Position numbers and translations under genes: made by a program
Source of the DNA: Arthrobacter sp. PAMC 25486
GTDB lineage: Bacteria > Actinomycetota > Actinomycetes > Actinomycetales > Micrococcaceae
Assembly (NCBI RefSeq): GCF_000785535.1
Contig: NZ_CP007595.1
Location: 620,001 to 684,000 of the forward strand
Direction: 5' to 3'
DNA: 64,000 nucleotides
In this document: piece after piece, positions 16,262-26,903 of the stretch
Position numbering within the stretch: the stretch's first letter is position 1
Layout: each line of letters starts with the position of its first letter
Notes under the pieces: generated by a model
Databases searched by the model: none
The model's input: the letters and a program-made list of their open reading frames with translations, nothing else
Told to the model about the DNA's origin: nothing

Positions 16262-16657
16262 TCAGCGGACGGCTACGAGGTCCACCACGAAGATCAACGC
16301 TTCGTTCGGGCCAATGGCTCCGCCGGCGCCGCGTGAGCCGTAGGCCAGTTCCGAGGGGATCTCCAGGCGGCGGCGTCCGCCAACCTTCATGCCGAGCAGG
16401 CCCTGGTCCCAGCCCTGGATGACCTGGCCGATGCCGGCCTTAAAATCCAGCGGGGTGCCACGTCCCCAGGAGGAGTCGAATTCTTCACCGGTGGAGAAGG
16501 CCACACCGACGTAGTGCGTTGAGACGGCGCTGCCGCGCACCACTTCGGTGCCGTCGCCTTCAATCAGGTCCTCAATGAGAAGTTCCGTGGGGACGCCGTG
16601 GTCCGGGAATTCGATTTCCGGCTTGGTGCGGTCAAACTTGCGTGCTCCAAAAGACAT
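16262..16657 (-). CDS. Cytoplasmic FKBP-type peptidyl-prolyl isomerase
   Basis: A 131-residue single-domain FKBP without a signal peptide. It catalyses cis-trans isomerisation of prolyl bonds. The FKBP core is clear: VSTHYVGV, the FDSSWGRGTPLDF strand, the GQVIQGWDQGL flap and the ELAYGSRG loop, ending in EALIFVVDLVAV. The ATG follows AAGGAGCATC. It lies 30 bases after a second, lipoprotein FKBP gene, and both sit between pafA and pafBC. A paired cytoplasmic and exported isomerase at this place suggests a wider protein-folding role for the block. Confidence 0.95.
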   Translation of the reverse strand: MSFGARKFDRTKPEIEFPDHGVPTELLIEDLIEGDGTEVVRGSAVSTHYVGVAFSTGEEFDSSWGRGTPLDFKAGIGQVIQGWDQGLLGMKVGGRRRLEIPSELAYGSRGAGGAIGPNEALIFVVDLVAVR

Positions 16658-16687
16658 GATGCTCCTTGTGGGTGGGGTTGGTGGGGA

Positions 16688-17659
16688 TTACTGGACACCT
16701 AGGATATCAACAACAAACACGAGGTCGCCCTTGGCCTTGCCCTGGCCGCCGTCACCGTAGGCCATGGCCTTGGGAACGACGAGCAGCACACGTGAACCAA
16801 CAGTCTTGCCGGTCAGGCCCGTGGTCCAGCCTTCGATGACTCTGTTCAACGGGGTGGTGAACGGGGTGCCACGGTCGAAACTGGAGTCGAAAATTTCGCC
16901 GCCCACAAAGTTGACGCCAACGTAGTTGACGACGACAGTGTCGGTGGCCTTCACTGCGGGGCCCTTGCCGGTGACGAGGTCCTGGGCGATGAGCTCGGTG
17001 GGCGCCTTGGCGTCGCCGACGGTGATCACCGGGACACCCTTGTCGCTGTCCTTGACGGTGGGCAGACCTGCCGGCGGGGTGACTGTCTCGCCCTCGGGCT
17101 TGGCTAGCGGCTTGGCAACATCGGCGGCGGATTCGATCTGGAAGACCGTCAAGACGGTTGGCTGGGCGGGCTGGGCGGGGGCTGCCGTGCTGCCCTCAAC
17201 CGCTGCCGTGCCGGGGAAGGCGTAAGCCACAAAGGAACCGACCTTGGCCCCAACGAAGGTGGTGTACACCAACGGGTTGGTGGACTTGAACGCGTCATCG
17301 AAGACGAGCTTTTCGCCTGCGGGGTCGGAGTAGCTGTTACCGTTGGTCTTCCCATCCTCGGCGTTGAACCCGATGGCCTGGAGTGTTACGGACTGGCCTG
17401 CCTTGACCGGCTCACCCTTGCCCTCGGTGACAACCTTGACCGATTCGGCCGTGATGGCCAGGGGCTTGTCAAAGGTGACCGCGGGGGCCTTGCCCTTGCC
17501 CTGGTCCTCGACCTTGACGGAGGACAGTGCCTCGGCGTTGGCCGGTGGAATGGACACTGGCGCGCTGGGATCACCTGATGCGCCAGAATCGGAGGCCCCC
17601 GAGGAGCAAGCGCTCACCAGGAGTAGGAGTGGAAGAAGCAGAGCAAGAAGTCGGCGCAC
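16688..17659 (-). CDS. Lipoprotein FKBP-type peptidyl-prolyl isomerase
   Basis: A 323-residue exported isomerase. The N-terminus (RRLLALLLPLLLLVSACSSG) is a lipoprotein signal peptide with the lipobox VSAC. The first domain (about 35-190) is a degenerate FKBP-like module; the C-terminal domain (about 215-323) has VVVNYVGV, IFDSSFDRGTPF, NRVIEGWTTGL and AMAYGDGG, an intact FKBP fold. It probably assists folding of exported proteins on the outer face of the membrane. I prefer the GTG at 17659, with GAAAG eight bases upstream, over the GTG at 17668. It is separated from pafA by 180 bases. Confidence 0.9.
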   Translation of the reverse strand: MRRLLALLLPLLLLVSACSSGASDSGASGDPSAPVSIPPANAEALSSVKVEDQGKGKAPAVTFDKPLAITAESVKVVTEGKGEPVKAGQSVTLQAIGFNAEDGKTNGNSYSDPAGEKLVFDDAFKSTNPLVYTTFVGAKVGSFVAYAFPGTAAVEGSTAAPAQPAQPTVLTVFQIESAADVAKPLAKPEGETVTPPAGLPTVKDSDKGVPVITVGDAKAPTELIAQDLVTGKGPAVKATDTVVVNYVGVNFVGGEIFDSSFDRGTPFTTPLNRVIEGWTTGLTGKTVGSRVLLVVPKAMAYGDGGQGKAKGDLVFVVDILGVQ

Positions 17660-17839
17660 AAAAAACACTTTCGACGGCGGGAACGAGCGGACATGGTGCT
17701 GCTGGCTGTACAGAAAACCAACACCCAGCCTATCCGGCCAAGCTGGACAGTTCCCCCATACAGCCCTTGTGAAGCTAGGGAATCCCTATGAGTTTCTTCC
17801 CAGCCACCAGCGTGCCGTGCCCACCACGGCGCGCCGTTG

Positions 17840-19213
17840 TCAGTAGTCGGCCCGGAGGGAGTCGATGAGCTGATCCACACGCTCATCGGCATTCTTGAAG
17901 GGGTCCTTGCACAGGATGGTCTGGTGGGAACGGTCGTTGAGTTTCAGGTGCACCCAGTCAACCGTATAGTCTCGCCCGGAATCCCTCGCCGCTGTCACGA
18001 ACTTTCCGCGGAGGTGGGCCCGTGTTGTCACCGGCGCCACCTCCGTGGCTTCGGCAATCTGCGCGTCCTCAACAACCCGTGCCGCGGCGCCCCGGCGTTC
18101 CAGCATGTTGAACAGTCCGCGGTCGGGTGAGATGTCGTGGTAGCGCAGATCGAGCTGTGCGACTTCAGGGGAACCCCACTCGAGGTTGTGCCGGTCCGCG
18201 TAGGCGCCTATCAGCTTGGCCTTGATGGCCCAGTCAATCTCCGTGTCAATCGTTGAATAGTCCTCGGCCTCAACCGCGTCCAGGGTCCGCTCCCACAGCT
18301 CAAGGATGCGCGGCACCTGGTCGTTGTGGGCGCCGTGGGTGCGCACAAAGTCGCTGACCTTGGCCAGGTAGTGGCGTTGGATCTCGACGGCCGTCAGGGT
18401 GCGTCCGTCGGCCATCTTCAACGGGTGCTTGCCCGTGATGTCGTGGGAGATTTCACGGATGCTGCGGATGGGGTTTTCCAGACGCATGTCGGCCATGATG
18501 GTGCCGGCTTCCACCATGCGCAGGATCAGGTCCACGCTGCCCACCTTGAGCATGGTGGTGGTCTCGGACATGTTTGAATCACCCACAATGACGTGCAGCC
18601 GGCGGTACAGTTCGGCGTCGGCATGGGGCTCATCGCGCGTATTGATGATGGGCCGGGAGCGGGTGGTGGCCGAGGAGACGCCCTCCCAGATGTGGTCGGC
18701 GCGCTGGGAAAACGCATACTTGCCACCCTGCTGGGCGGGCAGCACCTTGCCGGCACCGCAGAGCAGCTGCCGGGTGACAAGGAACGGGATCAGGATGTCT
18801 GCCAGCCGGTTGAATTCGCCCTTGCGGGTGATGAGGTAGTTTTCGTGACTGCCATAGGAGTTGCCTGCCGAGTCAACGTTGTTCTTGAACAGGAACACCT
18901 TCCCCGTGTAGCCCTCCAATTCGAGGCGGGACTGTGCTTCCTGCACCAGCTCGTGCAGGATCCGCTCCCCCGCCCTGTCATGAGCGATGAGCTGGGCAAT
19001 GTCGTCACATTCGGCCGTGGCGTACTCGGGGTGTGAGCCAACATCGAGGTACAGCCGTGAACCGTTCGGCAAAAAAACGTTGGAGGAACGGCCCCAGCTC
19101 ACCACTTTTCGAAAGAGGTACCGGGCCACTTCTTCCGGCGATAGCGGCCGGGCGCCCGGCGCGGAATAGGTGACGCCAAATTCTGTTTCAATGCCGAATA
19201 TCCGCCGGTCCAC
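17840..19213 (-). CDS. pafA: Pup-protein ligase PafA
   Basis: A 457-residue PafA, the ATP-dependent ligase that couples the C-terminal glutamate of Pup to substrate lysines, marking proteins for the proteasome. The glutamine-synthetase-like ATP and metal site begins with GIETEFGV near residue 7; [10 protein letters not shown] and [12 protein letters not shown] are other signature stretches shared with Dop. Length matches the mycobacterial enzyme. It starts at GTG 19213 with AAGGAG nine bases upstream. It follows prcA by 39 bases, completing the arc-dop-pup-prcB-prcA-pafA run. Confidence 0.97.
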   Translation of the reverse strand: MDRRIFGIETEFGVTYSAPGARPLSPEEVARYLFRKVVSWGRSSNVFLPNGSRLYLDVGSHPEYATAECDDIAQLIAHDRAGERILHELVQEAQSRLELEGYTGKVFLFKNNVDSAGNSYGSHENYLITRKGEFNRLADILIPFLVTRQLLCGAGKVLPAQQGGKYAFSQRADHIWEGVSSATTRSRPIINTRDEPHADAELYRRLHVIVGDSNMSETTTMLKVGSVDLILRMVEAGTIMADMRLENPIRSIREISHDITGKHPLKMADGRTLTAVEIQRHYLAKVSDFVRTHGAHNDQVPRILELWERTLDAVEAEDYSTIDTEIDWAIKAKLIGAYADRHNLEWGSPEVAQLDLRYHDISPDRGLFNMLERRGAAARVVEDAQIAEATEVAPVTTRAHLRGKFVTAARDSGRDYTVDWVHLKLNDRSHQTILCKDPFKNADERVDQLIDSLRADY

Positions 19214-19252
19214 CGGTTGTGTCTCCTTGGGTCATGGTTCAAATGGTGCAGA

Positions 19253-20029
19253 TTAGAGATTTGCTGCCAGCGCCCGGGCAACCTCGGTGTCGTCCAGCCG
19301 CCTGAAGGCCCTGTGCGAGCCGCCCACGGCCGGGGTGTTGCGGTCCAGCACGGCCACTTCCAGAATGGCGGCCGGCAGGTGTGCGCCGGTCCCGGCTGCT
19401 ACGCTGGCGCCCGCCCGGGTTGCTGCCCCGGTTGACGTACCGGCACTCTCGGCCGGGGCCCTCGGCGCCTCCAATGCCGTGACGGCCCAGCGCAGGGCCT
19501 GGCCCAGGGAAGCCCCGGGGGTCCACAACTTCCCCAGTGCGCCCTGGACTAGTTCGGCCTGCCCGCCCATGGCCAGGAAGTTGGATTCGTCCGCAATGGA
19601 ACCGTCAAAGTTCAGCCGGAAGATGTGGTCCTCGCCTTCGCTGCGGCCCACTTCGGCCACCGCCAGCTCCACCTCGAACGGTTTTTGTTCGGCAGTAAAA
19701 ACGGTGCCCAAACTTTGGGCGTAAACACTGGCAAGCCCGCGTGCCGTGACGTCGACACGGTCATAGGAGTAGCCGCGCACATCAGCGTAGCGCACGCCGG
19801 CCTGGCGCAGGCTCTCAAATTCGTTGTACTTGCCCACAGCGGCAAACGCTATGCGGTCATAGATCTCACCGATCTTGTGCAGGGTCGACGACGGATTCTC
19901 CGCCACCAGGGCCATCCCGTCGCGGCAGCTGAGCACCACCACCGACTTCCCGCGCGCAATGCCCTTGCGGGCAAAGTCGGCGCGGTCCTTCATCACCTGT
20001 TCAGGGGAAACATAAAATTGCTGAGCCAT
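19253..20029 (-). CDS. prcA: Proteasome alpha subunit PrcA
   Basis: A 258-residue alpha subunit that forms the outer heptameric rings and gate of the 20S core. The N-terminus [27 protein letters not shown] is the family gating segment, and the [23 protein letters not shown] region is characteristic. The C-terminal tail is Ala/Thr-rich and ends in LAANL. The ATG at 20029 has GGGAGG upstream and starts one base after the prcB stop (TAGCATG), so the subunits are translationally coupled and made in equal amounts. An open frame 12 codons longer is not used. Confidence 0.97.
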   Translation of the reverse strand: MAQQFYVSPEQVMKDRADFARKGIARGKSVVVLSCRDGMALVAENPSSTLHKIGEIYDRIAFAAVGKYNEFESLRQAGVRYADVRGYSYDRVDVTARGLASVYAQSLGTVFTAEQKPFEVELAVAEVGRSEGEDHIFRLNFDGSIADESNFLAMGGQAELVQGALGKLWTPGASLGQALRWAVTALEAPRAPAESAGTSTGAATRAGASVAAGTGAHLPAAILEVAVLDRNTPAVGGSHRAFRRLDDTEVARALAANL

Positions 20030-20030
20030 G

Positions 20031-20867
20031 CTAAGCCTCCCTGCGCTCGATGGTCCGCCGGGCAATAATAGTCTCCACCACGGCAGCCAGCGTCTGCGGC
20101 GGAACCCGGGTGGCGCCGTCGTTCGTCACAAGATACACAACCGGCCACAGCTGGCGCACCAGGTCCGGACCGCCCGTGGCGGAGTCGTCGTCGGAGGCGT
20201 CGATGAGTGCCTCGACACTCACCTCGACCGCGTCCGCCGCCGTCATCGCCGGACGCCACAATTTCTTCAGCGCACCGCGGGCAAACACCGATCCGGAGCC
20301 AACACTGTGGTGCTCAAGCTCCTCGTAGCGACCGCCGGTGACGTCATAGGAAAACAGCCGCCCCACAGCGTCCCCCACCGCACTGCGGGCGGACTCAACC
20401 CCCGCAAACAGCGGCACCACGGACAGCCCCTGCAACGCCATGGGCAGGTTGGCACGGATCATGGCGCCGAGCCGGTTCGCCTTGCCCTCAAGGCTGAGCA
20501 GCGTGCCCTCAATCTTCTCGTAATGCTCAAGCTCCACCTGGAACAGCTTCACAATGTCAATGGCGATTCCGGCCGTTCCGGCGATGCCCAGCACCGAATA
20601 GCGGTCCGCCGGGAACACCTTCTCAATGTGCCGGTTGGCGATCATGGAACCCATCGTGGCGCGCCTGTCCCCCGCCATCAGCACCCCGCCGGCAAAGGTC
20701 AGGGCCACGATGGTGGTGCCGTGCGGCGTGGCCGGGACGACACCGGCCGGCAGGTCTGCCCGAAACGGCAGCAGCGCAGGATTGCGCCGGCTCACATGGT
20801 CAAAGAACGACGACGGGGTGCCCCCGGCTTCCAGCGCCGGGAACCCACTGCTCATGGGGGTGCCCAT
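20031..20867 (-). CDS. prcB: Proteasome beta subunit PrcB (with propeptide)
   Basis: A 278-residue beta subunit carrying the proteolytic site of the 20S core. The catalytic N-terminal threonine is Thr51 in [15 protein letters not shown], exposed by autocatalytic removal of a 50-residue propeptide. Further active-site context is [14 protein letters not shown]. Length and propeptide size match the mycobacterial protein. It follows pup by five bases and precedes prcA with one base between stop and start, which supports 1:1 synthesis of alpha and beta rings. Confidence 0.97.
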   Translation of the reverse strand: MGTPMSSGFPALEAGGTPSSFFDHVSRRNPALLPFRADLPAGVVPATPHGTTIVALTFAGGVLMAGDRRATMGSMIANRHIEKVFPADRYSVLGIAGTAGIAIDIVKLFQVELEHYEKIEGTLLSLEGKANRLGAMIRANLPMALQGLSVVPLFAGVESARSAVGDAVGRLFSYDVTGGRYEELEHHSVGSGSVFARGALKKLWRPAMTAADAVEVSVEALIDASDDDSATGGPDLVRQLWPVVYLVTNDGATRVPPQTLAAVVETIIARRTIERREA

Positions 20868-20872
20868 GGTGC

Positions 20873-21079
20873 CTACTGGCCACCCTTCTGGACGAAACCG
20901 CGCACAAACTCCTCGGCGTTGACCTCAAGCACGCCGTCAATCTCATCGAGGAGGTCATCGACGCCCGAGGTGGCCGCTTGCGCGGCTGCTGAATCGGGGG
21001 ACGGTGCCGGCAGCGGCACGTCCTCGACGTGTTCCTCTTCGGGACGGGAAGAGACGTTTTTCTGTTCCTGTGAAGCCAT
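20873..21079 (-). CDS. pup: Prokaryotic ubiquitin-like protein Pup
   Basis: A 68-residue Pup. It is strongly acidic and mostly disordered, with the Arc-binding coiled-coil segment around 38-58 ([20 protein letters not shown]) and the terminal GFVQKGGQ. The last residue is Gln, so Dop must deamidate it to Glu before ligation by PafA. The ATG at 21079 has AAAAAGGA upstream; a longer frame lacks a ribosome binding site. The gene lies between dop and prcB, the standard order. Confidence 0.98.
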   Translation of the reverse strand: MASQEQKNVSSRPEEEHVEDVPLPAPSPDSAAAQAATSGVDDLLDEIDGVLEVNAEEFVRGFVQKGGQ

Positions 21080-21187
21080 GATGCGTCCTTTTTGCGTGGT
21101 CATGAATACCGGGGCCGGTACTTGGCTTCCATCCTGCCACGGACGGGGCGAGATTGTGCGAGTTGCTTTCCGGACGCGACACACCAG

Positions 21188-22777
21188 CTAATGCGAGGTG
21201 GCGAGCAGCTGCTCCAGGAAATCCGCCAGCTCGGGATTTTCATCAAACAAGGTGGCCGTCAATTCCTTGGTTCCCCGCAATGGTTCCTTCGTGGAGACCC
21301 GTTGCAGCCGGCGCAGCTGGGGCAGCTCAAAAATGACTGAATCCCAGCTGGCACCCACCACATGGGCACCAAATTCCTGGATGCAGCGGCCACGGAAGTA
21401 CGCCCTGGTGTCCGACGGCGGCGCCTCGACTGCCGCCGCAATGGACTCGTCCGTGACCACACGCGCCATGCGACCGCGCTCCAGGAGCTTGTAATACAGC
21501 CCCTTCTCCGGCCGGATGTCAGACCATTGCAGGTCAATCAGACCCAGCCGCGGATCGTCCCAGGACATCTTGTCCCGGGCGCGGTATTGCTGCAGGAGGT
21601 GCAACTTGGCCACCCACTCCAGCTGCCCGGCCAGCGACATGGGGTCTTGGCCGAGCCCCGTGAGCACCTCCTCCCATTTCGCCAGCACAGCGCCCGTGTG
21701 CCCGTCGCCGGTCTCCGGGTGGCTGGAGCCGTTGGCTGCACAGTGTGCCTTTGCGGCGTTGAGGTAGCGCCACTGCACCTCGAGGGCGCTGGCGCGGGTG
21801 CCGTCCGTCAACAGGTGGGTTTCGCGCAACGCCCAGTCGTGGCTGACGGCCCGCAGGGCCGCCACGGGGTCGGCAAATTCCAGTTCGGGGGCGGTGCCCC
21901 GTTCGATCATGTCCAGGACGAGTGCGGTGGTGCCGAATTTCAGGTAATTGGAGACCTGGCTCAGGTTGGCGTCGCCAATGATGACGTGCAGTCGCCGGTA
22001 CTTGTCGGCCACGGCGTGCGGTTCGTCGCGGGTGTTGATGATGGGGCGCCGGATGGTGGTTTCCAGGCCCACCTCCGCCTCAAAGAAATCGGCGCGCTGG
22101 CTGAGCTGGAAGCCTGCTCCGGAGCCGTCTTGGCCAAGCCCCACCCGGCCGGCACCGCACATGATGGCCCGAGTGACAAAGAACGGGGTCAGCCCGGACA
22201 CAATGTTCTTGAACGGCACGCTGCGCGGCATGAGGTAGTTCTCGTGGCTGCCGTAGGACACCGCTTTGTTGTCGGTGTTGTTCTTGTACAGGTTGATCCC
22301 GGGCAGCCCGTCCGTGGCGGCGATCCTGCGCACGGCGGCGAGGGCCACAAGGTCCCCCGCGGCGTCCCAGCGCACGGCGTCAAGGGGGTTGGTGACCTCG
22401 GGTGAGGAATATTCGGGATGGGCGTGGTCCACATAAAGCCGTGCCCCGTTGCCCAGCACCATGTTCATCATCAAGGGTGCGGTGGAGTCGCCGGTTTCGC
22501 CGCCTTCCAGGGCAATCTGGGCGGCGGTCAGCTCGGTGTCCGTGAGCTGGCTGGGGTGTGCTGCGCTGCGGGGCATGGACCAGCCGCGCGCATCGGCCAG
22601 GGGGTCCTCATCGGTGTAGTCCCAGCGTGTTTCCCCGCCGGCCGACGCCCGGTGCCGCGTGGCCTGTGAGTAGGCGTTGACAACCTGGGTGGACAGCCAC
22701 GTGGCGTTGAACGTTCCGCCCTGGGGGGCATGGATGCCGTATTCGGTTTCCGCGCCCATGACCCGCACAACGCTCAC
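21188..22777 (-). CDS. dop: Depupylase/deamidase Dop
   Basis: A 529-residue Dop, which deamidates the terminal glutamine of Pup and also cleaves Pup from tagged proteins. It shares the PafA fold: MGAETEYG near residue 7, [10 protein letters not shown] in the middle and [20 protein letters not shown]. The Dop-specific loop after the first strand is present ([21 protein letters not shown]). Its GTG start overlaps the arc stop codon by four bases (GTGA), indicating coupled translation. A 108-base gap separates it from pup. Confidence 0.97.
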   Translation of the reverse strand: MSVVRVMGAETEYGIHAPQGGTFNATWLSTQVVNAYSQATRHRASAGGETRWDYTDEDPLADARGWSMPRSAAHPSQLTDTELTAAQIALEGGETGDSTAPLMMNMVLGNGARLYVDHAHPEYSSPEVTNPLDAVRWDAAGDLVALAAVRRIAATDGLPGINLYKNNTDNKAVSYGSHENYLMPRSVPFKNIVSGLTPFFVTRAIMCGAGRVGLGQDGSGAGFQLSQRADFFEAEVGLETTIRRPIINTRDEPHAVADKYRRLHVIIGDANLSQVSNYLKFGTTALVLDMIERGTAPELEFADPVAALRAVSHDWALRETHLLTDGTRASALEVQWRYLNAAKAHCAANGSSHPETGDGHTGAVLAKWEEVLTGLGQDPMSLAGQLEWVAKLHLLQQYRARDKMSWDDPRLGLIDLQWSDIRPEKGLYYKLLERGRMARVVTDESIAAAVEAPPSDTRAYFRGRCIQEFGAHVVGASWDSVIFELPQLRRLQRVSTKEPLRGTKELTATLFDENPELADFLEQLLATSH

Positions 22778-24585
22778 AGGTACTGCCCGGTGTTGGGAAG
22801 CGTCTCCAGCGTCCTGCCCGGATTCTGGCCTTCCTTGCTTTGGACAATGGTGCGGATGTACGTGATCCGCTCACCCTTCTTGCCGGAAATCCTGGCCCAG
22901 TCGTCCGGGTTGGTGGTGTTGGGCATGTCCTCATGCTCACGGAATTCATCCACGACGGCGCGGAGCATGTGTTCGATCCGGATGCCCTTCTCACCGCTGG
23001 TCAACAGGTCCTTAATGGCGTACTTCTTGGCCCGGTCCACCACATTCTGGATGACGGCGCCAGAGTTGAAGTCCTTGAAGTACAGCATTTCGGTGTCGCC
23101 GTTGGCGTAGGTGACCTCCAAGTATTCGTTCGACTTGTCCGTGGCGTACATGGCCTCGACGGTGCGCTGGATCATGGCGTCCACGGTTTCCTGCAGGTCA
23201 CCGTGGTTGGCGGTGAGGTCGTCCGGGTGGAACGGCAGGGTGGTGGTGACGTACTTGGCGAAAATATCCGCGGCTGCCTCGGCGTCGGGACGGTGGATCT
23301 TGACCTTCACATCCAGCCGGCCCGGGCGCAGGATGGCCGGATCAATCATGTCTTCCCGGTTGGAGGCACCAATGACAATGACGTTGTCAAGACGTTCGAC
23401 GCCGTCAATCTCACTCAGGAGCTGGGGGACGATGGTGGTTTCCACGTCAGAGGAAACACCCGTGCCGCGCGTGCGGAACAGCGAGTCCATTTCGTCAAAG
23501 AACACCACGACGGCACTGCCATCCGACGCTTTTTCACGGGCGCGGCTGAAGATCAACCGGATCTGGCGTTCGGTCTCCCCCACGTACTTGTCCAGCAGTT
23601 CTGGGCCCTTGATGTTCAGGAAGTAGCTCTTCTGGTCCTTGACGCCCGAGCGTTCCCGCGCACGCTTGGCCAGTGAGTTGGCCACGGCCTTGGCGATCAG
23701 GGTCTTGCCGCAGCCGGGAGGGCCGTAGAGCAGGATGCCTTTGGGTGCCTTGAGTCCGTGTTCGCGGTATAGCTCAGGATGCAGGAAGGGAAGCTCGACG
23801 GCGTCGCGGATCTGCTCGATCTGGGAGGCCAGCCCGCCGATGTCCGAGTAGGAGATGTCGGGGACTTCCTCCAGGATCAGGTTTTCCACTTCCGACCGCG
23901 GCACCTTCTCCAGCGCATAGCCGGTGCGGCCTTCAAGGGTCAGCGCGTCACCGACCTTGACGGAGCCGTCCTGCAGGGCGCCGGCCAGTCGCACCACGCG
24001 TTCCTCGTCGGCCCGGCCCACTACCAGGACCCTCGTGCTGCCCAGCAGTTCCTTGACGGTGACGAGCTCACCCACCTGCTCATAGCCGAGGCCTGCGATG
24101 ACGGTGAAAGCCTCATTGAGCAGGACTTCCTGGCCAACAGTGAGCTCGGACAACTTCAGCAGCGGGCTCAGACCGACCCGCATCTTCCGCCCGGAGGCGA
24201 AAATATCCAGGCTCTCCCGGGTCACGGCGGCGTTGACGCCCGACCCTGTGCGTGGGGTGTTGATGGCCAGGACGGTGCCGAACCCATAGGGCGGTTCACC
24301 GTCGTTCTCCAGCGCCGAGCGCAACTTGGTGATCTCGGCCCTGGCGGTCTCCAGCATCGCGACCAGTTTGGCATTGTTTTGGGTGGCGGAAGCCAACTGG
24401 CGGTCCAGGTTGCGGGCCTTGTCCCGTAAGACGTTGAGCTGGCGTTCCAGCACCGCCTGCTGCCCCGGGCCGGTGGAATATCCTGCGCCCGGTGAACCGG
24501 GCGCAGCGTCGCCCCCAACAGGAGTCGACCGTTCGGGATTCGAGGGTCCCTGGTTGGCGGGGGTGGAGTGGGGTGAATCGCTCAT
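22774..24585 (-). CDS. arc: Proteasome-associated AAA ATPase ARC/Mpa
   Basis: A 603-residue ATPase that recognises pupylated proteins and feeds them to the proteasome. Order of parts: disordered Pro/Ser-rich N-terminus (1-40), coiled coil (about 44-93), two OB folds (about 95-235), then the AAA domain with Walker A GPPGCGKT at 288-295 and Walker [11 protein letters not shown]. The C-terminus is GQYL, the gate-opening tail that docks into the alpha ring. Called Mpa in mycobacteria and ARC elsewhere. It heads the arc-dop-pup-prcB-prcA-pafA run and has AAAGGG ahead of the ATG. Confidence 0.98.
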   Translation of the reverse strand: MSDSPHSTPANQGPSNPERSTPVGGDAAPGSPGAGYSTGPGQQAVLERQLNVLRDKARNLDRQLASATQNNAKLVAMLETARAEITKLRSALENDGEPPYGFGTVLAINTPRTGSGVNAAVTRESLDIFASGRKMRVGLSPLLKLSELTVGQEVLLNEAFTVIAGLGYEQVGELVTVKELLGSTRVLVVGRADEERVVRLAGALQDGSVKVGDALTLEGRTGYALEKVPRSEVENLILEEVPDISYSDIGGLASQIEQIRDAVELPFLHPELYREHGLKAPKGILLYGPPGCGKTLIAKAVANSLAKRARERSGVKDQKSYFLNIKGPELLDKYVGETERQIRLIFSRAREKASDGSAVVVFFDEMDSLFRTRGTGVSSDVETTIVPQLLSEIDGVERLDNVIVIGASNREDMIDPAILRPGRLDVKVKIHRPDAEAAADIFAKYVTTTLPFHPDDLTANHGDLQETVDAMIQRTVEAMYATDKSNEYLEVTYANGDTEMLYFKDFNSGAVIQNVVDRAKKYAIKDLLTSGEKGIRIEHMLRAVVDEFREHEDMPNTTNPDDWARISGKKGERITYIRTIVQSKEGQNPGRTLETLPNTGQYL

Positions 24586-24624
24586 GGCCAGTATCCCTTT
24601 CGCAGACGGCTGGTAATTTCGAGT

Positions 24625-25680
24625 TTAGTGCTCTTGGTTCTCCGTGGCGGGAACCTCGCCCGCGGCCTTGCTCTTGGTCCCTTTGGTCTGCACCGTTGAT
24701 GAGGCGTCCCGGGCGGCGCGGCGCAGTTTCCGGTCGGACACGGCCGGCTCACCCACAGCCTCCGGCGTCCAGGCGTTGAGGTCCTCGGCGCTGAATTCAC
24801 CCTTGGACTTCTTCTTCAGGTTCAGCCCGGTCACACCGTCGGCCAGGCGGCGGGTCACCATGAGGAAGCCGGTGTGGGCCACCATGCGGTGGTCAGGGCG
24901 GACGGCCAGGCCTTCAAGGTGCCAGCCACGGACCATGGACTCCCAAGCGTCGGGCTCGGTGAAACGCCCGTCGGCACGGATGGCCTCGGCGGTGCGGGAG
25001 AGCTGGGTGACGGTGGCAACGTAGTTGATCCACACACCGCCCGGCGCCAAAACGGTGGCCACAGCGTCCAAGCATTCCCAGGGTGCCAGCATGTCAAGGA
25101 CAACGCGGTCAATGCTGCCGGGCTCTTCCTGCGCCACGACCTGGTCCTGGAAGTCGCCGAGTGAGATCTTCCAGGCCGGGTGCGGCCCGCCGAAAATGGT
25201 TTCCACGTTGCCGCGGGCAATGTCGGCGAACTCTTCGCGACGTTCGAAGGAGTGCAGGAAGCCGTTGTCGCCGACCGCACGCAACAAGGAGATGGAAAGC
25301 GCGCCGGAACCAACGCCTGCTTCCACGACGCGGGCGCCGGGGTAGATGTCGCCCATCGTGATGATCTGCCCCGCATCCTTGGGGTAGACCACGGCCGCGC
25401 CGCGCGGCATGGACAGCACAAAGTCCGAGAGCAGCGGGCGCAGGGCCTGGTACTGCTGGCCAACGTTGCTTTCCACGATGGACCCTTCGGGCGCGCCGAT
25501 GAGCAGATCGTGATTCAAAAAGCCCTTGTGCGTGTGGTAGGCCGTGCCCGGTGTCAGGGTCACGGTGTTCATGCGGCCGCGCTCATCGGTGAGCTGGACA
25601 CGCTCCCCCGCACGGAAGGGGCCGCGGCGCACGTCGGCGCCGTGCGGTGCGGCGGATGTGCTGGTTTGTTGCTGGTTCAT
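24625..25680 (-). CDS. trmI: tRNA (adenine-58-N1) methyltransferase TrmI
   Basis: A 351-residue TrmI, which methylates A58 in the T-loop of tRNA. The small N-terminal beta domain (FRAGERVQLTDERGRMNTVTL) and the QALRPLLSDFVLSMPRGAAVVYPKDAGQI-type junction (split here across residues 77-105) are typical; the SAM motif is VVEAGVGSGALS. The C-terminal 60 residues are lysine-rich and variable. It lies 39 bases upstream of arc on the same strand, the same order as in mycobacteria (Rv2118c near mpa), so it may share a transcript with the proteasome genes. Confidence 0.95.
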   Translation of the reverse strand: MNQQQTSTSAAPHGADVRRGPFRAGERVQLTDERGRMNTVTLTPGTAYHTHKGFLNHDLLIGAPEGSIVESNVGQQYQALRPLLSDFVLSMPRGAAVVYPKDAGQIITMGDIYPGARVVEAGVGSGALSISLLRAVGDNGFLHSFERREEFADIARGNVETIFGGPHPAWKISLGDFQDQVVAQEEPGSIDRVVLDMLAPWECLDAVATVLAPGGVWINYVATVTQLSRTAEAIRADGRFTEPDAWESMVRGWHLEGLAVRPDHRMVAHTGFLMVTRRLADGVTGLNLKKKSKGEFSAEDLNAWTPEAVGEPAVSDRKLRRAARDASSTVQTKGTKSKAAGEVPATENQEH

Positions 25681-25751
25681 GGGTGGTTCCTGTTCGTGAT
25701 GGGTACTCGCAAAAGATGGTGGCCGGGCGGTCCCGGTGGGGCGCCTTGGCC

Positions 25752-26903
25752 CTAGGCCAGTGCCTTGCCGGTGATGGCTGCAACAACCTTGGCCTGGCTC
25801 AGCAGTCCGCTGACCTTGCCGTGGCCGTCTATGACGGCATACTCGGTATCGGGAAGCTGGGAAAGGTACGTCACGAGCTCGGCGCCGCTCGCTGCCTCGG
25901 GGACATAAGCGCCCTGGGACAGCGTCCTGGCAACAGCGGTTGCCGGTGTGGTGGTTGCGGCCTGCGGGGGCACGTTCGCCAAGGCATGTTCATCGACGAC
26001 GGCGCTCGGCCGCCCGTCGGTGCCGAAGAGCACGATCGGGGCGCTGGGGAATTCCCCGCGCAGCGTCCACAACTGGGCAACACTGCACTGGGCTGAGGCG
26101 CTGACGGCGGGAGCGGCCAGGCTTCCCGCTGTGATGCCGGGCAGGCGTAGCCGGATGTTGGCGCCCTTGATGGAGGCGGAGGCGCCCATCCACAGGAAGC
26201 CTGCCAGCAAGATCATGATGAACGAGGTGGTGAAGTCCGGTTGGCCACCGCTGAAGTACGGCACGCCAAGAACGGCAGCGACGAGCACCACCACGATGAT
26301 CCGGCCCGCCCAGCCTGCGGCGACGGTGCCCTTTTCCTGGCTCCCCGTGCTCTTCCACACGATCGACTCAACAAGCCGGCCGCCGTCCAACGGCAGTCCC
26401 GGCAGGATGTTAAACGCGCCAATGAGCAGGTTGGCCCAGACGAAGATGTTTGTCAGCAGGATCGCAATCAGGGCGGCCATGGAGGTGGGGGCCGGCAGCG
26501 CCAGTTGCACCAGCCAGCCCAGGCCGGCCAACACAAAGTTGGCGATGGGGCCGGCAAAAGCCACCACAAGGGCCTTGCCGGGGGTTGCTTTGCTGAAATC
26601 AAACTCGGTGTGTCCGCCCCAGAGGTTCAGCACGATCTTGTGTGTGGGCCAGCCATACATTTTGGCCGCCATGGCGTGAGCCAGCTCATGGATGAGGACG
26701 GAGAAAAGCAGCAGGAGGGCATAGGCAAACGCCACAGGGTAGGCCCAGCCGCCAAAGCTGCCCTTGAGCTGAGGACCGAAAATCAGGACGGTGACGGCAG
26801 CGATGAAGAACCAGGAGTTCGCCAAAATGATGGGGGTGCCGCGCACCGTGCCAAGGACGAGTCCCTCGCGGCGCGGTTTGGCACCCTGGGTGGCACCGCT
26901 CAC
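25752..26903 (-). CDS. Site-2-type membrane metalloprotease (M50) with CBS domain
   Basis: A 383-residue intramembrane zinc protease. The zinc motif HELAH is at 72-76 in the second hydrophobic region and the distal ligand motif NILPGLPLDGG follows about 120 residues later. The C-terminal third (about 260-383) is a CBS-pair-like regulatory domain ending in SQAKVVAAITGKALA. Five to six membrane segments. Substrate unknown. I take the GTG at 26903, whose GTGA overlaps the stop of the HAD gene, because the longer frame reads through that gene. It lies 71 bases ahead of trmI. Confidence 0.9.
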   Translation of the reverse strand: MSGATQGAKPRREGLVLGTVRGTPIILANSWFFIAAVTVLIFGPQLKGSFGGWAYPVAFAYALLLLFSVLIHELAHAMAAKMYGWPTHKIVLNLWGGHTEFDFSKATPGKALVVAFAGPIANFVLAGLGWLVQLALPAPTSMAALIAILLTNIFVWANLLIGAFNILPGLPLDGGRLVESIVWKSTGSQEKGTVAAGWAGRIIVVVLVAAVLGVPYFSGGQPDFTTSFIMILLAGFLWMGASASIKGANIRLRLPGITAGSLAAPAVSASAQCSVAQLWTLRGEFPSAPIVLFGTDGRPSAVVDEHALANVPPQAATTTPATAVARTLSQGAYVPEAASGAELVTYLSQLPDTEYAVIDGHGKVSGLLSQAKVVAAITGKALA